A stretch of DNA of 64,000 nucleotides. Origin: Cohnella lubricantis. Lineage in GTDB: Bacteria > Bacillota > Bacilli > Paenibacillales > Paenibacillaceae. The DNA lies in NCBI RefSeq assembly GCF_014212015.1, contig NZ_JACJVN010000057.1, positions 56,056 through 120,055 on the forward strand. The letters run 5' to 3'. A program made the translations under genes and the position numbers. Positions 51,111-60,309 of the stretch are shown here, piece after piece (position 1 is the stretch's first letter; every line of letters begins with the position of its first letter). The notes beneath the pieces were generated by a model that did not search any database, was not told the DNA's origin, and saw only the letters and a list, made by a program, of their open reading frames with translations.

Positions 51111-51929
51111 TTATTTGGGCAGCTGAGACTTCGCCTTGGCGATAATGTCCGTAATATCCCGTTCGTAGCCGTATACCTTCTCCTTGTACGCGATTAGCTG
51201 GCGATAGAGGGTCAGCATGTTGGACAGTGAGCTTGCTACTGTCTTGGCATCCCCATTCTTGACAACCTGAGCGAACGTCTTGTTAGCTGTCGATAGGGCG
51301 TTCTTGCTCGCTGTGACGGAGCTCTTTGAGGCTCTCATCCTGACATTGACTGCCGTGATGCCGTCCAGCGTCGCGCGGACCGTCTTGCCCTTCTTCGAAG
51401 CGGCGTCCTTCGCGGCTTTGTACTCGTCATCGCGCTTCTTGATCTCCGATTTGGCGGCTTGAACGCCAGGCTTCAGCAGATCAGCCTGCGTCTGAAGCAG
51501 CTTCGCAAGCTCCTTGCTCTTGAGGGCTTTGGCTGCGCTGATCTGTTTGGTTAACATCGAATACTTGTCCAGCATCGGCTGATAACGGTCGCGAGTCTGC
51601 TTCGCTTGCGCGGACAGCGAGTCAAGCTTGGCGGCGTCGATCTGCTTGATGCTGCTGTTCGCGGCGCTAAGCGTTGCCGCGTTGTTGTTGTGCAATGCCT
51701 TCGTCTGCATATCCAAGCGGTTCTCTTTGTATTGCAGCTCTGCGAGATCGTTGTACAGTCCCTTTAGCTTCATTCGCTGCGTGCTGTCTAAGCCCGCCAC
51801 GAGCTTGTCCCAAGACTTCTTCGTCGTCGAGGTCCACGAGACCGATGCAGCCGCGTACCCTTCGAGGGGGAGCGACAGCGTCAGCATAACAACGAGCAAT
51901 AGCGCGGCGAATCCACGGTAGTTCTTCAT
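51111..51929 (-). CDS. Secreted coiled-coil protein of unknown function
   Basis: 272 aa. Signal peptide at residues 1-27 (AALLLVVMLTLSLPLEGYAAA). The mature protein is almost entirely helical, rich in Lys, Ala and Ser, with heptad-like spacing from ~40 to 265; it has no Cys. ATG at 51929 behind TTGGAGGAA. No domain recognised; the architecture resembles exported cell-wall or spore-surface spacer proteins. It is monocistronic, convergent with the TrpXYZ-type operon. Confidence 0.75.
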   Translation of the reverse strand: MKNYRGFAALLLVVMLTLSLPLEGYAAASVSWTSTTKKSWDKLVAGLDSTQRMKLKGLYNDLAELQYKENRLDMQTKALHNNNAATLSAANSSIKQIDAAKLDSLSAQAKQTRDRYQPMLDKYSMLTKQISAAKALKSKELAKLLQTQADLLKPGVQAAKSEIKKRDDEYKAAKDAASKKGKTVRATLDGITAVNVRMRASKSSVTASKNALSTANKTFAQVVKNGDAKTVASSLSNMLTLYRQLIAYKEKVYGYERDITDIIAKAKSQLPK

Positions 51930-51971
51930 ACTTCATTCCTCCAATCGAATTTGTTAATCGACACAACCGAC

Positions 51972-52022
51972 AAAAAAAGCACCTGCAAGAAAAGCCGCTA
52001 GGGCCCTTCTTGACAGGTGCTT
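51972..52022 (-). terminator. Terminator-like hairpin upstream of the coiled-coil gene
   Basis: AAGCACCTG (51977-51985) pairs with CAGGTGCTT (52014-52022); inner TTCTTG-like arms extend it, and a run of seven T's follows on the minus strand. It lies just upstream of the 51929 start with no minus-strand gene before it, so it could be an attenuator in that gene's leader or the end of an unseen transcript. Confidence 0.55.
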
Positions 52023-52225
52023 CCTGATTTGGATATGGGAACTCTTGTTCTTGATTCTACGCTTTGAGCTTCCTTCCGTCAAGTCCAAAATTGCGGCCGG
52101 CGAATCGCTTAGGTCGGGCGTGGTTGACGATGCATGCGATGGAGTGCTTTAACGCGTCGATTGCTCTCTCGTATTGATGGGGCTATAATGAATGAAAAAT
52201 TGTGCATTTCGAAAGAAACTAATAT

Positions 52226-52769
52226 TTGAGGAACGCTCAGACGGCCGGCTGGCTCGAGAACTACAGCCAGCAAGAGATCGCCGATAAATTCGGGGTCTCC
52301 CGTCCGACCGTGTCCCGGTTCCTGCAGCAAGCGAAGGATGAGGGATACGTTCAGATTCGAATACTGGATCCCAATTGGAACAACTGGAGTCTGGCTTCCC
52401 AGATCGAACGGAAATTCGGTCTTCGCAAAGCGTTGATCGTCTCCGCGCCTCAATACGAGGATGCGATCATTAAGAAGTACCTGGGCATTGCGGCCGTCAA
52501 GCAAGCGATTGAATCGGACTGGCACATCCGCAACATTTTGGACTTGGGCAACCCATTATATCGATTCGAACGGCAACATTATTGCGGAACACCTGAACCA
52601 ACGCGCGATCGGCATCGACCTGGAGGAGCTGCGGCGCAAGGACCAATCGATTCTGGTGGCCGGCGGGGCGGAGAAGGTGGCCGGCATCGCCGGCGCGCTT
52701 CGCGGCAAATACGCGAACGTGCTGATTACCGATCTGTTCACGGCAAAATACTTGTTGGAGCAAGAATAA
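52226..52769 (+). pseudogene. Broken SorC/DeoR-type sugar-binding regulator
   Basis: The first ~80 codons encode a good helix-turn-helix (YSQQEIADKFGVSRPTVSRFLQQAKDEGYV) and the start of the effector domain. Near 52500-52560 the frame breaks, about 150 residues of the sugar-binding domain are missing, and the true C-terminus (GIDLEELRRKDQSILVAGG...VLITDLFTAKYLL) continues in another frame up to 52769. The usual ~15 residues before YSQQEIA are also replaced. Intact relatives (DeoR of Bacillus) repress deoxyribonucleoside catabolism and sit next to deoC, as here. Confidence 0.85.
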
Positions 52770-52793
52770 GACGAATAGCGAGGATGGAAGAAC

Positions 52794-53483
52794 ATGACGG
52801 AACAAGGACAACTGACGAATCAACAATTGGCGGGCTATATCGACCACACGCTGCTGAAGCCGGAGGCGGCGAAGGATGCGGTGGTGAAGCTGTGCGAAGA
52901 GGCGAAGACGCACCATTTCGCTACCGTATGCGTCAACCCGGGCTGGGTCTCCTTGGCGGCGGAGCAGTTGAAGGGAAGCGGTGTCGGCATTACGACGGTT
53001 ATCGGGTTCCCGCTGGGCGCGACGACGACCAAGTCGAAGACGGCGGAGACGCTGGACGCGCTTGATAACGGAGCGACCGAGATCGATATGGTGCTGAACG
53101 TCGGCGCGCTGAAGTCGGGAATGGACGATCTGGTCGAGAAGGATATCGCGGCCGTCGTCGAAGCCAGCCGCGGGCGCGCAGCGGTGAAGGTGATTCTGGA
53201 GACGGGGCTGTTGACGGACGAGGAGAAAGTGAAGGCTTGCCAGCTGAGCGTGGCTGCGGGCGCAGACTTCGTGAAGACGTCGACCGGCTTCGGTCCCGGC
53301 GGGGCGACGGTGGAAGACATCGCGCTGATTCGCCGGACCGTAGGCCCGGACATCGGCGTCAAGGCGTCCGGCGGCGTGCGCGATGCAGCCGCGTGCCGCG
53401 CGATGATCGCCGCAGGCGCGACGCGCATCGGCGCAAGCTCCGGCGTCGCGATCGTCAGCGGCGGCGAGGGCTCGGGCTACTAA
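52794..53483 (+). CDS. deoC: Deoxyribose-phosphate aldolase
   Basis: 229 aa, normal length. TIM-barrel class I aldolase that splits 2-deoxyribose 5-phosphate into acetaldehyde and glyceraldehyde 3-phosphate. YIDHTLLKP (15-23), VCVNP near 44, [13 protein letters not shown] near 98-110, KVILETGLL with Lys ~144, and FVKTSTGFG with the Schiff-base Lys ~174, plus [10 protein letters not shown] near 193-202. ATG behind GGATGGAAG. Its regulator upstream is broken, so it may be constitutive. Confidence 0.97.
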   Translation: MTEQGQLTNQQLAGYIDHTLLKPEAAKDAVVKLCEEAKTHHFATVCVNPGWVSLAAEQLKGSGVGITTVIGFPLGATTTKSKTAETLDALDNGATEIDMVLNVGALKSGMDDLVEKDIAAVVEASRGRAAVKVILETGLLTDEEKVKACQLSVAAGADFVKTSTGFGPGGATVEDIALIRRTVGPDIGVKASGGVRDAAACRAMIAAGATRIGASSGVAIVSGGEGSGY

Positions 53484-53549
53484 GCCGGCGGAGCGCGGCA
53501 AAAGTAGGTGGCGTGCGCCGTGCGCTGAGGTATTTGTCTTAAACAAATC

Positions 53550-53582
53550 AGGGGATGCTCGATCAGAGAGCATCCCCTTGGT
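53550..53582 (+). terminator. Terminator of deoC
   Basis: AGGGGATGCTC pairs with GAGCATCCCCT around GATCAGA, followed by TGG. Confidence 0.75.
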
Positions 53583-53687
53583 ATAAGTCGCAACCCCGCC
53601 GCAGCTCGCGCTACAACCTCGCGCCAACTCCGACTCAGCGCAGCTCAACCTCGCACCAAATCTGGCTAACATCGTCTCGGCCAAGCC

Positions 53688-53903
53688 TCAACCCCGCCGA
53701 AGCTCGAAGAATTCGCACTCCCCGCGCGAGTAGTACGTCAGGTCGCTGACGTTGGACTGCAGTACGACCGTCGTCTCGTCGAAGCGCACGATGATGCTGC
53801 CGCTCTCCACCAAGTGATCGTCCTTGAACACCCGCAGACGGGTCCGGTTCGCTGCGGCTTCCTCGAAGTCCCGGTCAGTCAACAGCTTGCGATTGATCGC
53901 CAA
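53688..53903 (-). CDS. Small unknown protein
   Basis: 71 aa; TTG start at 53903 behind GGGGGAGAATAGG. Predicted as an N-terminal helix followed by a small beta-rich fold (RLRVFKDDHLVESGSIIVRFDETTVVLQS), without signal peptide. No family recognised. Only moderate coding evidence. It is convergent with deoC. Confidence 0.55.
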   Translation of the reverse strand: MAINRKLLTDRDFEEAAANRTRLRVFKDDHLVESGSIIVRFDETTVVLQSNVSDLTYYSRGECEFFELRRG

Positions 53904-54163
53904 CCTATTCTCCCCCTAACCTATTCCCTATGATCCACGCCTTCAAATAAGAGGACTATATCAAATACGCGCCTATCGCACAAGAACGATCGACGAGGTG
54001 TCTCGGCGGCAGCAGGCATCTACATCCATCGACAGCCCCCACACATAACGGTGGAGAACAGACCGCCAGCAGCCGCTGACTGGCATCGTTCGACGGCGAC
54101 ATTCATCCCTATGCCTCTGCCTACATACAATGTATAACTTCTGAGGAAGGGTAGGGTTAAGGG

Positions 54164-55558
54164 ATGAACATCGAGTTAACTTCCCTGCATTGGGTCTATC
54201 TGGCGTTCATCGTCTTCGTTCTCATTACGCTGATCAGGCGCCGGGATACGACGATGGTGTGCATCGCCGGCATTCTGGTACTTGCGCTCATCGCCACCGA
54301 GAGCTTGAGCGGATCGGTATCGGGCATCTTCAACAGCTTCATCTATGCGACCAAAGAACTGCTTGGCACGATCTTCATCATCTCGATCGTCGTGTCGATG
54401 AGCCGCGTCATGATCCGTACGGGCATCAACGAGATCATGGTTGCGCCGCTAACCCGCTTCATGCGAACGCCTGCACTCGCCTTCTGGGGCATTGGCCTCA
54501 TCATGATGGTCTCCTCGTTCTTCTTCTGGCCATCGCCGGGTGTCGCCTTGATTGGAGCGGTGCTGCTGCCCGCCGCTGTTCGAGCCGGATTGCCGGCGCT
54601 TGGCGCTGCCATCGCGATGAACCTGTTCGGCCACGGCATTGCGCTCTCCGGCGACTATATCATCCAGGGAGCGCCGAAGCTGACGGCGGACGCGGCGGGC
54701 TTGCCTGTGTCCGAGGTGATGAATGCGAGCGTTCCGCTCGTCATCGTGATGGGCGCGGTCACGACGGCCGTTGCCTTCTGGATGATGCAGCGGGATCGCA
54801 AGAAGGGGACTTGGCGCGACGGTCTCGTTGAGGGCGGGGCGACGCTCGCCTCGGACGCCAATTCCATCGCCCTTCCGCTGCGGGTCAAGCAATGGGCGGC
54901 CGCGATCATCCCGATTCTGTTCCTCTTGGATGTCGTTGCGATGTTCGTCTTCAACCTGACGGGCGGCGACGCCACCGCGCTCGTCGGCGGCACCGCCATT
55001 CTGATCCTCGTCGTCCTCACGCTGATCGCCCATCGCAACCAAGGCATCGAGGAAGTGACCTCCTACTTCATCGAAGGCCTCCAATTCGGCTTCAAAATAT
55101 TCGGCCCGGTCATTCCGATCGCCGCCTTCTTCTACTTGGGAGACGCGGCGTTCACCGAATTGCTGGGCAGCCATCTGCCGGAAGGGTCGAACGGCATCGT
55201 GAATGACCTCGGCGTGGCGCTCGCCAATACCGTCCCGGTTAATGGAGTCGTCGGCTCTATCACGCTCACCGTCACCGGCGCGATTACCGGGCTGGACGGC
55301 TCCGGCTTCTCCGGCATCTCGCTGGCGGGATCGGTCGCTCAGATGTTCGCCGCAGCCATCGGATCGGGCGCGGCGACGCTGACGGCGCTGGGCCAAGTGG
55401 CGGCGATCTGGGTAGGCGGGGGGACGCTCATCCCTTGGGCGCTCATTCCGGCGGCGGCCATCTGCGGCGTCAGCCCGTTCGAGCTGGCGAGACGGAACCT
55501 GAAGCCGGTGCTGATCGGGCTTGGCGTCACGACGATCGCGGCGATGTTCCTCGTCTGA
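54164..55558 (+). CDS. Multi-pass membrane transporter, ion-transporter superfamily-like
   Basis: 464 aa with about 11-12 hydrophobic helices. Gly/Pro/Ser-rich re-entrant-like stretches occur in both halves (FFFWPSPGVALIGAVLLPAA near 121-140; GVVGSITLTVTGAITGLDGSGFSGISLAGS near 361-390), the two-fold pattern typical of NhaC/DctM/ion-transporter proteins. ATG behind AGGGTTAAGGG. Monocistronic; the 260-bp region before it shows no clear structure. Substrate unknown (cation or organic anion). Confidence 0.7.
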   Translation: MNIELTSLHWVYLAFIVFVLITLIRRRDTTMVCIAGILVLALIATESLSGSVSGIFNSFIYATKELLGTIFIISIVVSMSRVMIRTGINEIMVAPLTRFMRTPALAFWGIGLIMMVSSFFFWPSPGVALIGAVLLPAAVRAGLPALGAAIAMNLFGHGIALSGDYIIQGAPKLTADAAGLPVSEVMNASVPLVIVMGAVTTAVAFWMMQRDRKKGTWRDGLVEGGATLASDANSIALPLRVKQWAAAIIPILFLLDVVAMFVFNLTGGDATALVGGTAILILVVLTLIAHRNQGIEEVTSYFIEGLQFGFKIFGPVIPIAAFFYLGDAAFTELLGSHLPEGSNGIVNDLGVALANTVPVNGVVGSITLTVTGAITGLDGSGFSGISLAGSVAQMFAAAIGSGAATLTALGQVAAIWVGGGTLIPWALIPAAAICGVSPFELARRNLKPVLIGLGVTTIAAMFLV

Positions 55559-55726
55559 GCGGGAGCTTCCAGACTTTCAGGCTTTCCAACTCCTATAGCA
55601 ATACAGAGACGGCGAGAGCTTATAAGCTGCTTGCCGTCTTTGGCGTGTTACATATAGTACCGCCGAATTGGCGAAATATCGCTATTCTTGCATTTTTTGA
55701 TTGCCGGAATGGTGGCTGACTGATAG

Positions 55727-55732
55727 TATAAT
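55727..55732 (+). promoter_or_regulatory. -10 element of the amino-acid importer operon
   Basis: AGTATAAT, 36 bp before the start at 55768; the -35 is not clear. Confidence 0.45.
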
Positions 55733-55767
55733 GTTAAAATTATTCACACATTTATGGGGGTAAAGCG

Positions 55768-56586
55768 ATGAAGAAATTTTCGATTCTATTAATTGCGCTG
55801 GCGCTCATTCTGGTAGCTGCCGGCTGCGGCAAGAAGAATAGCGAGTCGGGCGCTTCCGGCGGGGACTCCGACGTCGTCATCAGGGTCGGCACCGATGCCA
55901 GCTACGCGCCGATGGAGAACATGGACAAGGACAAGATCGTCGGCTTCGACGTGGACTTCCTGGACGCGGTCATGAAGGAAGCGGGACTGTCGTACAAGCT
56001 GGAGAACTCGGGCTGGGACCCGCTCTTCATCGAGCTGGACAAAGGCAGCAGCAGCGCTTACGACGCCGGGATCTCCGCTGTCTCGATCACGGATGACCGC
56101 AAGCAGACATATGACTTCTCCATTCCGTATTACGAATCGCGCAACATGATTTTGACCCGGGAAGACAGCACGATTCAGAGCGCTCTGGACCTGAAGGACA
56201 AGAAGGTCGCGGTTCAAGGGGCGACGACGGCAGACGATCTGATGAAGAGCATCATGGGCGAGACCAATACGAACCTGAAGCGCTTCGACAGCAATACGCT
56301 GGCGCTGATGGAGCTGCAGAACAAAGGCGTTGACGCGGTCGTTGCCGATAACGCCATCGTACTGGAATACGTGAAGAACAATCCGGACCAGAAGTTCAAG
56401 ACGATCGAAGATAAGACCAATTTCGCTCCGGAATATTACGGCATCATTTTCCCGAAGGGCAGCGACCTGAAGGCGAAGCTGGATCCGGCGATTGAGAAGG
56501 TGCGGTCCAGCGATACGTACAAAGAGATCTACAAGAAGTGGCTGGGTACAGAGCCGGACACGACGACCCTCTTGCAACAGAAGTAA
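55768..56586 (+). CDS. Polar amino-acid ABC importer, substrate-binding lipoprotein
   Basis: 272 aa SBP_bac_3 family. Lipobox AAGC near residue 20 (LILVAAGC). The mature start RVGTDASYAPMENMDKDKIVGFDVDFLDAV (residues ~41-70) is the family signature; DAGISAVSITDDRKQTYDFSIPYY near 92-115 and a conserved Arg (ESRNMI) contact the ligand's carboxylate in characterised members. Likely binds Gln/Arg/Cys-type amino acids. First gene of a three-gene operon. Confidence 0.93.
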   Translation: MKKFSILLIALALILVAAGCGKKNSESGASGGDSDVVIRVGTDASYAPMENMDKDKIVGFDVDFLDAVMKEAGLSYKLENSGWDPLFIELDKGSSSAYDAGISAVSITDDRKQTYDFSIPYYESRNMILTREDSTIQSALDLKDKKVAVQGATTADDLMKSIMGETNTNLKRFDSNTLALMELQNKGVDAVVADNAIVLEYVKNNPDQKFKTIEDKTNFAPEYYGIIFPKGSDLKAKLDPAIEKVRSSDTYKEIYKKWLGTEPDTTTLLQQK

Positions 56587-56655
56587 TTCCGGCTCTAGCG
56601 TCGTGCGAAGCAAGGACAAGACGTCACACGCATAGGGTGCGGAGGAGAAGGTGCT

Positions 56656-57306
56656 ATGGGATTTAGATTCGACATCATCTGGGATTATGCGCCTTTGATC
56701 TTGAGAGGGACGGGAATAACGGTCGGCATCTCGCTGGCTTCGATCGTGCTGGGAGCGATTCTCGGGCTAGGGATCGGATTCGGGAAAATGTCGCGTTATG
56801 CGCTCATCTCATGGCCGGTCAGCGCATACATCAACTTTTTCCGGGGAACGCCGCTGCTCGTCCAAATCATGATCGTGCATTTCGGCCTCATACCCGCCAT
56901 TCTGGGACAGTCCAACGCGATCGTCGCAGCGGTCGTCGCGCTGTCGCTCAATTCGGCGGCTTACACGGCGGAGATCTACCGGGCCGGCATCCAATCGATT
57001 GACGCGGGCCAGCGCGAAGCCGCGCAGTCGCTTGGGATGAGACCTTGGCAAGTGATGCGTCACGTCATCCTGCCGCAGGCGGTCAAGCGGATGATCCCGG
57101 CATTCGGCAACGAGTTCATCGTGCTCGTGAAGGACTCTTCCTTGGTCGCTTATATCGCGGTTCCCGAGATCATGTACTGGAGCAACGCCATCAAAGGCCA
57201 GTATTACAAGGTTTGGGAGCCTTATCTGACGGCTGCCGCGATCTACTTCGTTCTGACGTATTCGCTCAGCAAGCTGCTGCAGTACGTGGAGAGGAGGATG
57301 AAGTAA
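56656..57306 (+). CDS. Polar amino-acid ABC importer, permease
   Basis: 216 aa HisM/GlnP type permease with five helices. SAYINFFRGTPLLVQI near 55-70 and the EAA motif QREAAQSLGMRPWQVMRHVILPQA near 118-141. ATG behind GGAGGAGAAGG. Its stop is immediately followed by the GTG of the ATPase gene. Confidence 0.94.
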   Translation: MGFRFDIIWDYAPLILRGTGITVGISLASIVLGAILGLGIGFGKMSRYALISWPVSAYINFFRGTPLLVQIMIVHFGLIPAILGQSNAIVAAVVALSLNSAAYTAEIYRAGIQSIDAGQREAAQSLGMRPWQVMRHVILPQAVKRMIPAFGNEFIVLVKDSSLVAYIAVPEIMYWSNAIKGQYYKVWEPYLTAAAIYFVLTYSLSKLLQYVERRMK

Positions 57307-58041
57307 GTGGCGGAACCGATCATTAAAGTAAGAGGCCTCTCGAAGTCGTTCGGCTCGAACGTCGTGCTCGGCGGCATCGATCTGGATGTGGCCCGGCAGG
57401 AAGTGGTCGTCGTCATCGGCCCTTCCGGCTCTGGCAAGTCCACCTTGCTTCGCTGCCTGAACCTGCTGGAGCACCCTGACGGCGGGGATATCGAGATCGA
57501 AGGACAATCGCTCTTGGAGAGCAAGTCCAAGCTGTACGAGATTCGCACGGAAGTCGGGATGGTGTTCCAACGGTTCAACTTGTTCCCGCACATGTCGGTG
57601 CTGGACAACATTACATTGGCCCCCATCCGCGTGCGCAAGCGGCCGAAGGACAAGGCGGAGAGCATCGCGAGGGAGCTGCTGCGCAAGGTCGGCCTGGAGG
57701 AGAAGGCGGATGCCCGCCCCGATTCGCTGTCCGGCGGCCAGGCGCAGCGCGTGGCGATTGCCCGGGCGCTTGCGATGGAGCCAAAGATCATGCTATTCGA
57801 CGAGCCGACGTCTGCGCTTGACCCCGAGATGGTGGGGGAAGTGCTGGCGGTCATGAAGGAGCTCGCGGCAGAGGGGATGACGATGGTGATCGTCACCCAC
57901 GAGATGGGCTTCGCCCGCGAAGTCGGCGACCGCGTGCTGTTCATGGAACAAGGCGGCATCGTGGAAGAAGGCGCTCCGCAGGAGCTGTTCGAGTCTCCGA
58001 AGCAGGAGCGGACGAGGCTGTTCCTGTCCAAGGTGAGGTAG
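57307..58041 (+). CDS. Polar amino-acid ABC importer, ATPase
   Basis: 244 aa GlnQ/HisP type. GTG start directly after the permease stop, with GGAGAGGAGG just upstream. Walker [10 protein letters not shown] near 39-47, Q-loop [11 protein letters not shown], signature LSGGQAQR, Walker [22 protein letters not shown]-loop THEMGFA. It couples ATP hydrolysis to amino-acid uptake. Confidence 0.95.
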   Translation: MAEPIIKVRGLSKSFGSNVVLGGIDLDVARQEVVVVIGPSGSGKSTLLRCLNLLEHPDGGDIEIEGQSLLESKSKLYEIRTEVGMVFQRFNLFPHMSVLDNITLAPIRVRKRPKDKAESIARELLRKVGLEEKADARPDSLSGGQAQRVAIARALAMEPKIMLFDEPTSALDPEMVGEVLAVMKELAAEGMTMVIVTHEMGFAREVGDRVLFMEQGGIVEEGAPQELFESPKQERTRLFLSKVR

Positions 58042-58147
58042 AACTGCGCAACGCAAGGCAAGGCTAGAAACCATCCTTTGATCGCGTACCCGTCTTCGGG
58101 GTAGAATAAGAGATAGAGAGACTACCCCAGAGTCGAAGGAGCTAACG

Positions 58148-59392
58148 ATGGCTAGACAACCGAAGCATACGGCAATCCTGTCGCTTGGCGTGATGGCGGC
58201 AGGATTTGCTTTGACTTTTCCTATTGCGGACTTCGTCGCGGGCAAGCTGCTGCATGGCGGGTTCGAGGCGGGGCTCGTCGGCGGCTTGGCCGACTGGTTC
58301 GCCGTGACGGCGCTGTTCCGCCGGCCGCTCGGCCTGCCGATTCCGCACACCGCGCTGCTGCCGCGCAACCGCGACAAGGTCGTTCGTTCGCTCGTGAACG
58401 TGATGGAGAACGAATTCCTGACCAAGGACAGCATTAAGTCCAAGGTGAACGGCTATTTGACGCCGGAGCGGATGCTCGGGCTGGCGGAGCGGCATCTGGA
58501 CGACGGCGTGCGAGCGGCGGTTCAAATAAGCGACTACGCGCTGCGGCAGCTGCCTCTGGAGCGCATCGTGCCTGTGCTGGCGCGGGAGCTGCGCGGCCTG
58601 CTTGGCAGGCTGGATACGGCGGCGCTGCTGCGGCTTGCGAGCGAGGCGACGATCTCCCGCGGCTTGGACGAGAAGGCGCTGCTGTTCCTGCTCGCGAAGG
58701 CGGAGGGGTTCGCCGCCAGCGATTCCGTGCGGCGGCAGCTCGGCGCGATGGCTGCGCAATCGCTCGCCAATGTTCAGGCGAAGGGCTTCATGGGCTTCGC
58801 CGTCGGCGCGTTCGCCGGCTTCATGAGCGAGGAGAAGCTGGGCGACATGCTGCAGAACGCGCTTCTGTCCAACCTGCGGAGCATGCAGGCCTATCCGGAC
58901 CATCCGCTGCGGCAGCTCATTCTCGCCGAGCTGCGCCGGGCGATCGAAGGACTGCCGGCGAACGAGACGGCGCTTCGCGAGCTGAACGCGGCGAAGGAGC
59001 AGCTGCCGGATCGGCTCAATCTGGAGGTGCATCTGCTCAGATGGGGCGAGGAGCTGCGCAGCCGAACGCTGGCGTACATTGAGGATGGCCGGTTCGCAGA
59101 CAAGGTCGTCCGTCCGGCGCTCGCCTCGCTGGTTGAGCGGTACAAGAACGGTCCCGATTCGCTCGTTCCCGCGCTGGCATGGCTGCAGGAGCGAATCGCG
59201 GGTATCGTGGACGAGAATCATTCCCGGATCGGGCAGCTGGTGCGCGAGAATCTGGACAAGCTGGACAATGCGACGCTGATCAAGATGATCGAGGAGAAGG
59301 TCGGCGGCGACCTGCAGTGGATTCGCGTCAACGGCGCCGTCTGCGGCTTCCTGATCGGCCTCGTGCTCGAAGGGATCAACCTGGTGTCTTGA
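58148..59392 (+). CDS. DUF445 (YheB-like) membrane protein
   Basis: 414 aa. N-terminal transmembrane helix (residues ~11-30), then GLVGGLADWFAVTALFRRPLGLPIPHTALLPRNRDK (family signature, residues ~42-77), a long helical middle, and a C-terminal membrane anchor (INGAVCGFLIGL-type end near 398-412). ATG at 58148 behind GAAGGAG. Family function unknown; membrane-associated. A hairpin follows at 59401. Confidence 0.9.
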   Translation: MARQPKHTAILSLGVMAAGFALTFPIADFVAGKLLHGGFEAGLVGGLADWFAVTALFRRPLGLPIPHTALLPRNRDKVVRSLVNVMENEFLTKDSIKSKVNGYLTPERMLGLAERHLDDGVRAAVQISDYALRQLPLERIVPVLARELRGLLGRLDTAALLRLASEATISRGLDEKALLFLLAKAEGFAASDSVRRQLGAMAAQSLANVQAKGFMGFAVGAFAGFMSEEKLGDMLQNALLSNLRSMQAYPDHPLRQLILAELRRAIEGLPANETALRELNAAKEQLPDRLNLEVHLLRWGEELRSRTLAYIEDGRFADKVVRPALASLVERYKNGPDSLVPALAWLQERIAGIVDENHSRIGQLVRENLDKLDNATLIKMIEEKVGGDLQWIRVNGAVCGFLIGLVLEGINLVS

Positions 59393-59400
59393 TCTGCGCA

Positions 59401-59430
59401 GCCTCATGCCGGCGATGCAGGTCATGAGGC
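59401..59430 (+). terminator. Hairpin between DUF445 and the IF-3 paralogue
   Basis: GCCTCATG (59401-59408) pairs with CATGAGGC (59423-59430). Without a T-run; it may end the DUF445 message or form part of the short leader of the next gene. Confidence 0.5.
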
Positions 59431-59454
59431 TAGAAAGATGGTGATTGTTAGAAC

Positions 59455-59946
59455 ATGATTATGAACGAACAGATTAGAGCATCGGAAGTGCGTTTGACCG
59501 GCTTGGACGGGGAGGATCTGGGCGTCGTCTCCCGCGCGGAAGCGTTGGAGCTGGCGCGCATGCACAAGGTGGATCTGGTGTGCACCTCGCTGCTCAGCAG
59601 TCCGCCGCCGTGCCGGCTTATCGCCCGCGGCGCGGCGAAGGAGCGCGAGAGCCGGCAGCGCAAGGAAGAGCGGGTGCAGGAGCACGGTCCGAGAACAAAA
59701 GAAATTCGCCTCACCCCGCGGATCGAGGATCACGATTACGAGACGAAGCTTCGCCAGGCAGAGAAGCTGCTGCAAGGCGGCCATGCCGTTCAGCTTGTCG
59801 TCAAGCTGGCCGGCTCCAAGGAAGGCGCGTCAGCCAAGGAACTGCTGGAGCGGCTAAGCAAGGAGCTGTCGACCTTCGGTCGGAAGGAGACGGGTATTCA
59901 AGTCAGCGGCAAGCAAGCGGCGGTTCGACTGCTGCCCATTGTGTGA
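59455..59946 (+). CDS. Stand-alone translation initiation factor IF-3 paralogue
   Basis: 163 aa (161 from the second ATG at 59461). Both IF-3 domains are seen: N-terminal MNEQIRASEVRLTGLDGEDLGVVSRAEALELA and PPPCRL (canonical PPVCRIMD is altered to PPPCRLIAR), then the C-terminal domain with KEIRLTPRIEDHDYETKLRQAEKLL. The last part diverges: the RFRGRE-type motif is replaced by KLAGSKEG. Canonical infC is followed by rpmI-rplT; here neither is present, and the start is ATG rather than the usual ATT. It is probably a second, specialised IF-3-like protein. Confidence 0.85.
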   Translation: MIMNEQIRASEVRLTGLDGEDLGVVSRAEALELARMHKVDLVCTSLLSSPPPCRLIARGAAKERESRQRKEERVQEHGPRTKEIRLTPRIEDHDYETKLRQAEKLLQGGHAVQLVVKLAGSKEGASAKELLERLSKELSTFGRKETGIQVSGKQAAVRLLPIV

Positions 59947-59985
59947 TATTAACGTTAGATATTATTACAATTACAGTAAACTTAA

Positions 59986-60014
59986 TTGACTCATTGGCTG
60001 ACTCGCGTTATGAT
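59986..60014 (+). promoter_or_regulatory. Sigma-A promoter of the riboswitch transcript
   Basis: TTGACT (59986-59991), 17-bp spacer, TATGAT (60009-60014). The predicted start near 60021 coincides with the 5' end of the c-di-AMP aptamer. Confidence 0.75.
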
Positions 60015-60020
60015 GAATAT

Positions 60021-60168
60021 ACGCTTAATTTCCAACCGTTCCGTTGGAAAGCGGGGGAACCAATCTTTGGGGCGAATCGAACGGCGTTGATGCCGTCCGT
60101 AGGGTACCATCTACCCGAGTCCGTCAGCTAACCTCGTCAGCAGAAGGTGGGTCAGCGCTTTTTTAATT
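60021..60168 (+). ncRNA. c-di-AMP riboswitch (ydaO-yuaA type) with terminator
   Basis: Conserved ydaO-type blocks occur in order: a purine-rich GCGGGGGAACCAATC, GGGGCGAATC, a variable stem (AACGGCG...CGCCGTC-like), GTAGGGTACC, and CCGTCAGCTAACCTCGTCAGC. The 3' part (GCTAACCT ... AGGTGGGTCAGC, then T6 at about 60160-60165) can form a terminator, suggesting an OFF switch. Family members in Bacillus control potassium uptake and cell-wall hydrolases. Confidence 0.8.
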
Positions 60169-60184
60169 TATTCGATGCGAAGCC

Positions 60185-60210
60185 GGGACCCTGACAAGGG
60201 GTCCTTTTGT
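60185..60210 (+). terminator. Second terminator behind the riboswitch
   Basis: GGGACCC-TGACAA-GGGGTCC followed by TTTTGTT. It stands 100 bp before the HAD phosphatase start, so readthrough is required if that gene belongs to the riboswitch transcript. Confidence 0.8.
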
Positions 60211-60309
60211 TATCTTATCACGCTGCGCTCCTTCTGCTTGACGGTAACTGTCCCTGCCCGGCAGCCGGCCGGAGCGAATCACAACGAGCATATGTGAGGA
60301 GGATGACAC

